A stretch of 64,000 nt of DNA from Pacificimonas aurantium (GTDB lineage Bacteria > Pseudomonadota > Alphaproteobacteria > Sphingomonadales > Sphingomonadaceae), in contig NZ_JAGSGB010000002.1 of assembly GCF_020092905.1 (NCBI RefSeq), positions 434,001 to 498,000 on the forward strand. The letters run 5' to 3'. The notes beneath the pieces are model-generated. The model saw only the letters and a program-made list of their open reading frames with translations. It was not told where the DNA came from and made no database searches. The translations under genes and the position numbers were made by a program. Shown one piece after another: positions 45,535 through 53,555 of this stretch; position 1 is the stretch's first letter, and the number at the start of each line of letters is the position of its first letter.

Positions 45535-47424
45535 GTGAGAAGACGAATGTCGGGCCCTCAGCGTCGTAAAAAATCCCAGAACCTCTACTATCGGAAGGTC
45601 GTACCTGAGCAGCTTCGGCCCATCATCGGCAAGCGGGAGATTGTAGAGTCACTCGGTACGCCATCTTGGCAAGAGGCTGAAGAGCGCTGGCACCGCAAGG
45701 AGGCCAGCGTTCTTGCCTGGTTCGCGAAAGCGGAACAGGAGCTCAACGGAGAAACGCTAGCTGAAGCCCGCCGCCTCGTTACTGCGTTCCTTGACCGCAG
45801 CGAGGCCAAGAACCTCTTCCGGGAAGATGTCCTTCTTCTAGGCATCCGCATGTGCGCCGCCCGGCTTCTTTCCGCTCTACCAAACTCGAAAAGCTTACTC
45901 GACCGAAGCACCTGCATGGTGCTGTTTGAGCTAGAAGAGCTCGAGCATAGGGATGATTTAAGTCACCTCAGTCACCTCATCGATGAACCTAAAGAGTTAG
46001 ATAAGCTTAGGCTCGCCCCAGCCCTCGAAAGCTCGAAATACAACCGCGGCTTATCACTGATTTCGTATCCTGACCGGCTTCTGAAGGCCGGTGTTTACGA
46101 TCCGCTTCTTGGCGAGGCTGGCATGGTGCTCGCAGGCTTTGAGGGCAAACGTAGCTGGCCATTCTACCTGATGGTGTGCCGTGCATGGGCCGAGGCCCTG
46201 GTCTTCCACCGCGACCCAACCTGGAGCGAGTTCGCAATTGAGTCGCTGCACCCGTACCCCCAGGTGATCTTGAATACGAGACCGGGTGAGATTGCTTGGC
46301 CCTCAGAGCAGCTATGCGTGTCTGAACAAGAGAGGGCCCCAGCATCTGTAAGCCGTCCGGAAACCAAGAGGATCATTTCCAAGCGAGATCACACTATCTC
46401 GGACGCATTTGAACTTTGGAAGCGGTATGCGCAGCCGTCCCAGAAGACTCTAGGAGAAGCAAAGCGGGCCGTGGAAAGGCTAAAGGCGATCATAGGCGAT
46501 GTCGGCATTACCACAATCACGAAGTCTGTAGTGCGGGAGTTCCGTGACGCGGTTCAGGAGCTTCCAGCGTATACCAAGCTCGAGAGGCTTGTGTCCGAAG
46601 GAGCCTCAGCGATTATATCTGCTGCCAAGGCTGCAGACCCCAACTACCGAATGCCTTCGCCAAAGACGGTAAAGAAGGATTTCCAACTTCTCGCCGCGAT
46701 TTTCGGACAAGCCGAACGCGAGGAGTGGATAGAAACAAATGTCTTCGCGGACGTAGATATCGCGGGCTATAGAAGGGACAGTAAGCGAACGATATATCCC
46801 CTTACCGACTCGATGATGGTTAAGCTGTTCGCGTCGCCCTTATTCACCGGCTGCAACGGAAAGCGCGACTTAGATCTTACCAAGCCGGGCGAGTTCATTT
46901 TCCAGGATGAGCTATACTGGTTCTTCGTCCCCGGCGTGACTCTCGGTCCGCGCTTGAATGAAATTGGCCAGATTTTGCTGGCGGACATCGAATCGGTCAC
47001 CGCGCCTGCAGGAAAATACAAGGGTCGAACGGTGCACGGCACGCAGGTTTTGCGATTCACGAAGAACGACTCATCAGCCCGCCCGTTTGTTTTCCACTCG
47101 CTTCTTATCGATCTTGGACTCATGGAGTACGTCGAACGGCGCCGGCAAGCAGGTGAGACGTACTTGTTCGACGTAAAGGCCGACAAGAACGGCAGCTTTA
47201 CGAAGGAGCTATCACGTCGCGTCAATCGGTATATCGATCGAGCTGTCACCGACGATCTCAGATACGTTTTTCATAGCTTTCGGCACGATTTCAAAGGCCG
47301 TGCCGACAGTTCTGGAGTTTCGACCAGGGTAAATGACCAGATCACGGGTCACGCCTCGGTCCGTGGCAGATCGCTACGGCTTCGCCTCGCTATTCCGCCT
47401 GAGCGAAGAGGTCGAGAAGGTTGA
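45535..47424 (+). pseudogene. Tyrosine site-specific integrase, frameshifted before the catalytic Tyr
   Basis: About 629 residues. N-terminal SAM-like region (LYYRKVVPEQLRPIIGKREIVESLG, DUF6538-like), a core-binding domain (SDAFELWKRY...), and the catalytic domain with the Arg region VTLGPRLNEIGQIL, Lys, and SFRHDFKGRA (HxxR), then ITGHAS. The expected continuation, VADRYGFASLFRLSEEVEKVDLF with the nucleophile Tyr at 47375-47377, is in the +1 frame; the main frame runs on as unrelated Arg-rich sequence to 47424. A short indel between about 47359 and 47363 explains this. A GTG start at 45535 or ATG at 45547 is possible. Confidence 0.85.
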
Positions 47425-47981
47425 CCTCTTCTTTATTGATCGCGAACGGCTGATTCAGAGCGCGAGAGCCGCTTCCGGGAGCTATCAAGCGGTTTTTCAT
47501 CATCAGCGCGCCGAGTTTGTTCGAACCACGCACGGGCTGTGAAGTTTCGCATGGGAGCGCGGCGCGTCCGACGCCGTGCGCAGCACCCAACGTACTGCGC
47601 TCCCCACTGGGCACTCTCGTCCTTCACGCCACGTTCACTGGCTCAAAGGAAATGGCGCGAAGGTTCGAAGGCGCTGGACTGAACGCCTATGCGGCTGATC
47701 TGCTTTGTAACGCGCGAAGGTTGCTGGCGTTCGAAGCCCCCGAACTTGAAACTTGGGAGTTCGATTTCGTCAGGCATCTCTTCTGCCAATGCGCGAGTGT
47801 GCCCGCGTAAGAGCGGAACGAACGCGAACTGAGGATACCGCTGACGATTGCACCCTCATCTTCTGCAGAGGACCGTGAGTGCGGTAGCAGGCCGCGCCAG
47901 CGCGCATAGAGAAGGGCGGTAGTATGCGGGCTGTAAGCGAGCACGTTGACGGACATCTGTCGGACTGTGCAAGTCCATGTG
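47425..47981. other. Island stretch after the integrase, no well-supported gene
   Basis: The displaced integrase C-terminal frame continues here to a stop at 47540-47542. Beyond it a 97-codon plus-strand frame (47517-47810) has no recognisable features, and its N-terminal half looks non-coding. The 3' half (EGAGLNAYAADLLCNARRL) might be a gene remnant. Confidence 0.4.
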
Positions 47982-48836
47982 ATGAAGCTTCTCGATGAGA
48001 CTACCGCGCTTGACGCGATCCGTGCCCTTCTTGCGGGAGCCGATCACGCCCGTATTGCGGTTGCTTTCTGGGGCGAGGGCGCGATTAGCCGGCTTGGTCT
48101 GGGTCGTCCGGGGCTATCGCTTGAAATTCTCTGCAACCTTGATTCCGGCGCATGCGATCCGGCCGAACTGCGACGGCTTCTCAATCTCCCCGACATTGAA
48201 CTGCGATCGCACCCGGCACTTCACGCTAAGTTCTATTGGACAGCTGGAGGCGCTGTACTCGGTTCCTCGAACGCCTCGGCCAACGGCCTTGCCCTTGAGT
48301 CCGCTGCGGCGACCGGCTGGCACGAAGCCAATATCAGCATCGCCGATCCGCAGGTCCTAGCCGATATCGACCGCCGGTTCACCGACCTGTTCACCGGTGG
48401 GTATCCTGTTGGCCCCGACGACCTCGATCGGGCGGCGCTGATCTGGAAAGCTAGGACGCGGCAGGCCCCGACCGGGCGGCGCTTGGCCTCGTCACTGTTC
48501 GAGGCATGGCGGACAGCCCCCCGGCACCCGATATGGAAGCGCGTCAAGGTGGCCTACTGGCGTGAAGACCTGTCCCCCGAGGATCAGGCCTGGGTCAACG
48601 GTGAAATCGCGGATGGGCGCCTCGTTTCCGAGGTCGGCGCTTATGACGGGTGGAATGAGCATATCGCCCCGGGCGATCTGCTGATCGATTTCGAAGTTAG
48701 CGGCAAAAGTCCGACCTATTCCGGAACTTGGAAAGCCGTGCCTGGCGGCGGTCGCGAACGGCTGCGGCTGGTGCTGCCCGTGAAATGGTTTGCCTTGCAG
48801 GCACTCGGTCAGTTCCCGGTTTCAGAGCAGGAGTAG
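47982..48836 (+). CDS. Phospholipase D-like (single HKD) protein
   Basis: 284 residues. The N-terminal 130 residues match the PLD superfamily nuclease half: IRALLAGADHARIAVAFWG, then ELRSHPALHAKFYWTAGGAVLGSSNASANGL with the HxK...N-type catalytic motif. Only one HKD motif is present, so a homodimer is needed for catalysis, as in Nuc/BfiI-type nucleases. The C-terminal half has no known fold to my eye. It sits in a defence island; a DNA or RNA target is inferred. Its TAG stop is in frame with the next gene. Confidence 0.8.
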   Translation: MKLLDETTALDAIRALLAGADHARIAVAFWGEGAISRLGLGRPGLSLEILCNLDSGACDPAELRRLLNLPDIELRSHPALHAKFYWTAGGAVLGSSNASANGLALESAAATGWHEANISIADPQVLADIDRRFTDLFTGGYPVGPDDLDRAALIWKARTRQAPTGRRLASSLFEAWRTAPRHPIWKRVKVAYWREDLSPEDQAWVNGEIADGRLVSEVGAYDGWNEHIAPGDLLIDFEVSGKSPTYSGTWKAVPGGGRERLRLVLPVKWFALQALGQFPVSEQE

Positions 48837-48866
48837 GCTGCGTTAGCTGCAATCGCGGCGGCTGCT

Positions 48867-49268
48867 GTGGCGAAACACGGGGACGGTGACGGGAACGCGA
48901 TCGTCAATTTTGCCGATGCCATGGCGCTGATCGGTGAGCAGGCCGGTCCATCGCGCGCCCGCGCATTCGACCGCGCGATGCAGCAAAATTATCATGAGGC
49001 GACGACATTCGGATACCGGCCGACCAAGTTCCTTCAAATGCTTGCCGAACACGGCGGGGTCGAGACGGCACGCCGTCTGATTCGTGGTTCGGCAACGAGC
49101 GGATTTGAGACGCTGTGGGAGCATGGCCGCCTCGATCGGTCCGTCGAAGCCCTGATCCTCCAGCCGCCATGGCGCGAACTGTTTTCAGACGAGGAGGCAA
49201 AGATCGCGCGGCGCCGGCTAAAGGACTTCGACTACGCTCCTGACAGTAAGCCGGCAGGCGGCGGGTAA
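48867..49268 (+). CDS. Hypothetical protein with conserved helical C-terminal domain
   Basis: About 133 residues from a GTG. The second half (GGVETARRLIRGSATSGFETLWEHGRL, DRSVEALILQPPWRELFSDEEAKIARRRLKDFDY) resembles a helical module that I recall at the C-terminus of various defence-associated proteins. The frame is continuous with the PLD gene apart from the TAG at 48834-48836, and the ten codons before the GTG (AALAAIAAAA) look coding, so the real start or a readthrough fusion is open. Confidence 0.6.
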   Translation: MAKHGDGDGNAIVNFADAMALIGEQAGPSRARAFDRAMQQNYHEATTFGYRPTKFLQMLAEHGGVETARRLIRGSATSGFETLWEHGRLDRSVEALILQPPWRELFSDEEAKIARRRLKDFDYAPDSKPAGGG

Positions 49269-49389
49269 TCCGGATCCTGCGACATCCCGATGGGTCGGTC
49301 CACGTCGGTGGGACACGAGTAGTCGCGCGCGCTAGGCGGGCTGAAGTGCCGGCGCAGGCGCCACTAGGCGCAAATAGGCTTTGCCTCGG

Positions 49390-50343
49390 TCAGTTATCCG
49401 CCGGCCAGCCGCGTCGCCGGCTGATGGCTGCGCGCGCCTGCTCGAAGTGCGGGTCCTCCCGTGTCAGTGGGGTGCTGAACACAACCCGTGGCCGATCAAG
49501 CGCCGCACGGTCCTCAGCAGTTACCTCGCCGGCGATAGCCCGGCGGATTTCGGCGGGCAGACCCTCTGCTGGCGCGACCACGAAATCTGGATCGGCGGTG
49601 CGTGCTGCCTCTCCGCGGATCGCGTTGATCCGTTCGGCGACGAGCGCCGGATGAAACGCCAGCCCCGGATAGAGCAGCGGATGAAGACCAGTTGCCCGCA
49701 GAAACTCGGTGCCCGGTGCCGCCGCCGGCGGCGGCGGGGCAGGCAGAGGAAGGACGGGCCAGCACAGCAGGTCGGAGAGGGTCATGAACCCGGCGCGCCA
49801 GTGGCTGACCTTCTTTTCTTTTCGCGTACAACCCCCGGTGACAGTTGCGACAATGTCGCGTGCGAGGCGGACATTGACGCCTTCAACTGCCGGCAATGCG
49901 CCGGACGCTGGAGCCAGTGCCGTTTCCGGATGATAGAACATGTAGAGCGGCAGCGTATCCATGCTGTCCGGTTTTGTTGCGGCGTGGCTGACTAGAGTCT
50001 GCGCCTGACTGCCTTTAGGCGTGCCGTGGTCGAGATGATCGTAAAACCAATAAGTGGATCCGTCCTTCAGCGTCGCTTCCTTGGAACGCTTTGCCTGAAT
50101 CATCAGACGCAGATAGCTGCCGCCGCCGACCTCATGCGGCGCCGCATAGATCCAGTCCATATCCGCCCCGGTTGCTGTTTCATCCGGAAAATTCACACGG
50201 ACGCCGAATGGCTGCAGCGATACAAGGCCCATCATCAGCAGATCGGTCGCGGTCTCCTCACGGAAGTTGCGGGTAAGATGCCGGTCACGTTCGAGCAGTA
50301 TCGCAAGATCTTTTGGGAAACGGTTGGCAAATTCGCAGAGCAT
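49390..50343 (-). CDS. Putative nuclease-like protein with QAK motif (DUF6615-like)
   Basis: 317 residues. Region 30-90 has ETATDLLMMGL, GADMDWIY and LRLMIQAKRSK, the E...D...QxK order of restriction-endonuclease-like folds. FYDHLDHGTPKGSQAQTLVSHA and LPLYMFYHPE follow. The C-terminal half contains a Pro-rich stretch (LPLPAPPPPAAAPG) and helices. The family guess rests on these motifs only. It faces the PLD pair and the HEPN-like gene, with no evident partner. Confidence 0.6.
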   Translation of the reverse strand: MLCEFANRFPKDLAILLERDRHLTRNFREETATDLLMMGLVSLQPFGVRVNFPDETATGADMDWIYAAPHEVGGGSYLRLMIQAKRSKEATLKDGSTYWFYDHLDHGTPKGSQAQTLVSHAATKPDSMDTLPLYMFYHPETALAPASGALPAVEGVNVRLARDIVATVTGGCTRKEKKVSHWRAGFMTLSDLLCWPVLPLPAPPPPAAAPGTEFLRATGLHPLLYPGLAFHPALVAERINAIRGEAARTADPDFVVAPAEGLPAEIRRAIAGEVTAEDRAALDRPRVVFSTPLTREDPHFEQARAAISRRRGWPADN

Positions 50344-50745
50344 TTTGCGGCAGTCCTCCCGGTTTCCCCCTTATAGGTGGCATAAACGATGTGTTCGCGT
50401 CGACAGCGGAATTAACGCTGGCGTGGGGGGGGTAAGCGGAGCGCACTCTAGCCGCTTCGATGAAGCCGCCAAGGTTCGCGCGCTTCTGCTCAGCAGCGCG
50501 ACACTCTCGTTTCTGACGGTGCGCAGGTCGGCGGCTGGGCCCCAGACTCGCGCGCACGCTGCCGCGCCGTCCGCCCTTCACGAGGGTGCCCGGATCGGGG
50601 CGAAGTAGGCGACAGGCAGAAGGCAGGGATTTCGCGACCTTAAGAAGGTAGCGGCAGTCGTGTGCGTTACGCTCGAATTACCGTGCCGATCATGGCATGT
50701 CGAAATCGACATACCAACGAATATTGGCATTCAAAGAGCAGACGG
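50344..50745. other. Island intergenic stretch, no gene supported
   Basis: 402 nt between two divergent genes. Frames on both strands are short or Arg/Ser-rich with no domain pattern. The promoters of both neighbours must lie here; none is obvious. Confidence 0.5.
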
Positions 50746-51498
50746 ATGAAACTGCAGAACAGCGATTACGCCCACTTCTTCTTCGATGACTATGATCTCG
50801 AAGCCCAGCTGATTGCGATCCAAGGATTCCTCGACCGATCACGGGAGGACGAGGATAAGGAAGCGACCCGGATCAAAGCCCTTGCCCGCCGCGCGGAGGA
50901 GATCGGCGATGACCAACTTGTCGGCATGTACACCCTCACCGTACACGCTTCGGTCTACAGCGATGCAGCCCGCAGCGCCGCTGCCGTTGGGATGCTCGCT
51001 CCATTCGTGGAAAACTTGTTCACGGGTATCTTCCGCGGCATCGGCGAGGAAGAGGGCGATTATCTTGGCAGCGATAAGGATTCCAAACGGTCGAAACTCT
51101 CACGCGCACACTTCTGGAACCCTCACTTTAGCTTCACTTCCAGAGAGGTGAAGACTAGTCTCGTTGACGGCATCGTCCAACTCGCCGAAGCTGCGAAACT
51201 GACGTCGCGCCTGCCTGCCGACACCCGCAAGGTGCTCGAAGCTCTGTTCGAATACCGTAACGGCATGCTGCACAACGGTTTCGAATGGCCGCCCGAGCGA
51301 CGCGAGAAGTTTGCCGACCGCATCCGCAACTGGGATACATCCTGGTTCATCAGTGCAGTGTCCGGTGGCAAACCTTGGGTCTGGTATATGTCGGATGTCT
51401 TCATCAGCCGGATTCTCGCGTTTATCGACGAGGTGATCGAAGCCGCGGGCCAGCATGCCCACGAATTGTATTTCCCCGATCACTTAGCCAGCGGCTAA
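50746..51498 (+). CDS. HEPN-like protein
   Basis: 250 residues, mostly helical. EYRNGMLHNGFEWP at about 169-182 contains R171-x4-H176 with Asn after Arg, the active-site pattern of HEPN ribonucleases. A preceding LFTGIFRGIG and YSDAARSAAAVGMLAPFVENL fit the HEPN four-helix core. The antitoxin-type partner gene usual for HEPN toxins is not visible. Role in RNA cleavage is inferred from the motif. The start ATG is chosen by the onset of the conserved-looking sequence. Confidence 0.6.
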   Translation: MKLQNSDYAHFFFDDYDLEAQLIAIQGFLDRSREDEDKEATRIKALARRAEEIGDDQLVGMYTLTVHASVYSDAARSAAAVGMLAPFVENLFTGIFRGIGEEEGDYLGSDKDSKRSKLSRAHFWNPHFSFTSREVKTSLVDGIVQLAEAAKLTSRLPADTRKVLEALFEYRNGMLHNGFEWPPERREKFADRIRNWDTSWFISAVSGGKPWVWYMSDVFISRILAFIDEVIEAAGQHAHELYFPDHLASG

Positions 51499-51627
51499 GG
51501 CCAGTAGCAGAAGCGCCGCCTCACTTGCCTCGCTCGCCACATTCTCGAAATTCGACACCGTTACCCCAACCAGCCGGATCGGCTTCTCCGCCGGCAGCAC
51601 GCTGTTTGCGAGATCGCATGAGGGGCC
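51484..51627 (-). pseudogene. C-terminal fragment of DNA polymerase IV (dinB-like)
   Basis: Reading the minus strand, the stop at 51484-51486 is preceded by LANSVLPAEKPIRLVGVTVSNFE, which matches the little-finger C-terminus of Y-family DNA polymerases (EKPVRLLGV..S). Only about 45 codons remain, and upstream the frame loses similarity. The fragment overlaps the 3' end of the HEPN-like gene. Confidence 0.5.
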
Positions 51628-52097
51628 GAGCAGTCTCGCGGCTGCGGATGGCGCCTGCTATGCTGTGCGCGCGCAGGCCCTGCTGGAAAACGACCAAGTG
51701 GATATTGATAGCGGTCGCGAATGTGGCTGCCTGAACGGATGTCTGCTCAACTTATTCTAATCCCGACTCCGGTAGTCTCTATCGGACGACATCGCGGCCA
51801 GATCGAGCCGCTAATCCCATGCTCGCTTTCAGGTCCGTCGATCAGGTCGCCGAATGAGAGGGATGGGGGCGCAATGTGGACCGGCAGCTAGGCGCCCCAA
51901 CCTTGCTCATTAGGGCTATGAACGCCTGATCCCTAAAGCGGTGATTGGATACAGATCTGATAGATGCAGGCTGTGCCAATTCCACAACGGGCTCGAAAAC
52001 CACGCCGGTCGACAATTCGGTTTGACGATGCGGACTAAACCTCTTTTGCATCAAGTCGTTCTTCATGTAGCGAATGCAATGAAATTGCGGGGGCCGC
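51628..52097. other. Island stretch before the Mza-type operon, no gene supported
   Basis: 470 nt without a convincing frame. A promoter for the operon beginning at 52098 is expected in the last 150 nt, which are less GC-rich, but no clear -35/-10 pair stands out. Confidence 0.4.
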
Positions 52098-53555
52098 GTG
52101 AAAACAATATCGAATCCTCCAGACGCGTTGTCTCTGATGACTTCCGCTCGCAGCTTCGGAAACTACGATCTTGCGGCGGCTATCGCGGACCTGATTGACA
52201 ATAGCATCAAGGCAAACGCGACAAGAATCTGGATCACCATCCGCTTCAATGCTGCCGATCCGCTCGTCACCATTGTCGACGATGGCGATGGCATGAGCGA
52301 AGCGGAACTGCATGCAGCGATGCGTCCGGCGTCCACCAATCCTACCGAGGAGCGCTCGCCTGACGACCTGGGACGATTCGGGTGGGGCATGAAGTCCGCC
52401 TCCTTCTCCCAGTGCCGCAAGCTCACCGTCCTGTCCCGACAATATGGTGCGGCGAGCGGCGCAGTCTGGGATCTGGACGACATCAATGGCTGGTCGATGG
52501 GCGTGCTGAGCTCCGATGAGGTCGCGCAGGTTCAGGATGAGCATCTTCCGACGGACCATGGAACCGAAGTAAGGTGGTCGAACTGCGATCGTCTGTCGGA
52601 AGGTGGCCGGATCAGCAGCGATGCCTTCAACGAACTCGTCGCGCACGCGCGTCGCACGCTCCCGCTGGTCTTCCACAGATTCTTAGAAGGCAAGGCGGCC
52701 GACAGGCCGAAGCTGTCTATAAACCTGAACGGTCAGGCGCTCGAGCCGTTCGATCCCTTCTACATGTCCCACAACGCGGCCGTTCCTCTCGAAGAGGAAA
52801 CCTTGCTGGTTTCGGGAGCACCTGTCCGCATCCGCCCACACATCTTGCCGCACTACTCAAAGCTCTCGGATACCGAGCACGAGAAGCTTGGGGGTAACGA
52901 GGGCTTTTTGCGCAATCAGGGTTTCTACGTCTTCCGCAACGACCGCCTCATCGTGCACGGCACTTGGTTCCGTCTAGCGAAGTATGGGGAGATGTCACAA
53001 TTGATCAGGATCGGCGTCGACATTCCCAACTCCATGGACGAGATATGGAAGATTACCGTCGACAAGAGCGATGCACAGCTGCCCACGCCGCTTAGGAACC
53101 GCCTGCGCCAGATAGTTGATGGACTGAAGGGGCGCTCGTCGCGCGTCTACAGGTCGAAGGGGGGCAGGATCGATCGCCCGGGCAAGGTGCCTGTCTGGTC
53201 GAGATACACAAGGAACAACGAGGTCACCTATCGGATCAATTCGGAGCATCCGATCATATCGAGCCTGCTGTCGTCGGGCGAAGGCCCCCTCGCCGCAACC
53301 GTCATCAACCTGATCCAGTCGAATTTCCCGGTATCCGCATTCGTCGACGATGCGAACCTGCGACCGGAGAACATCAGTCAGACGGTTGCGAGCCGAACCG
53401 AGATGAAGGCGCTGCTCGACGTGACCATTCCGTCGATGCTGATAGCCAATGACAACGATCTTTCTGCGATGATCGATGAACTCAGGCGGACCGAACCGTT
53501 CAGCGCGAACTGGCCCATGGTAAAGGAATATCTCGATGCGAAGGGTTGGAAATGA
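52098..53555 (+). CDS. GHKL (MutL/Hsp90-type) ATPase of a Mza-type defence operon
   Basis: 485 residues. Bergerat ATP-binding fold: AAAIADLIDNSIKA (N box), TIVDDGDGMSEAEL (G1), DDLGRFGWGMKSASFSQC (G2 lid). The remainder has no endonuclease motif that I can see. GTG start. Its stop overlaps the next ATG (ATGA). The gene order GHKL-Z1-DUF4420-AIPR matches the Mza antiphage system found in large-scale defence screens, where the ATPase was described as MutL-like. Confidence 0.88.
   Translation: MKTISNPPDALSLMTSARSFGNYDLAAAIADLIDNSIKANATRIWITIRFNAADPLVTIVDDGDGMSEAELHAAMRPASTNPTEERSPDDLGRFGWGMKSASFSQCRKLTVLSRQYGAASGAVWDLDDINGWSMGVLSSDEVAQVQDEHLPTDHGTEVRWSNCDRLSEGGRISSDAFNELVAHARRTLPLVFHRFLEGKAADRPKLSINLNGQALEPFDPFYMSHNAAVPLEEETLLVSGAPVRIRPHILPHYSKLSDTEHEKLGGNEGFLRNQGFYVFRNDRLIVHGTWFRLAKYGEMSQLIRIGVDIPNSMDEIWKITVDKSDAQLPTPLRNRLRQIVDGLKGRSSRVYRSKGGRIDRPGKVPVWSRYTRNNEVTYRINSEHPIISSLLSSGEGPLAATVINLIQSNFPVSAFVDDANLRPENISQTVASRTEMKALLDVTIPSMLIANDNDLSAMIDELRRTEPFSANWPMVKEYLDAKGWK

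Noticed and set aside
47517-47810. 97-codon frame after the integrase as a gene
   Set aside because: The N-terminal half is low-complexity and unlike protein; no motif or partner.
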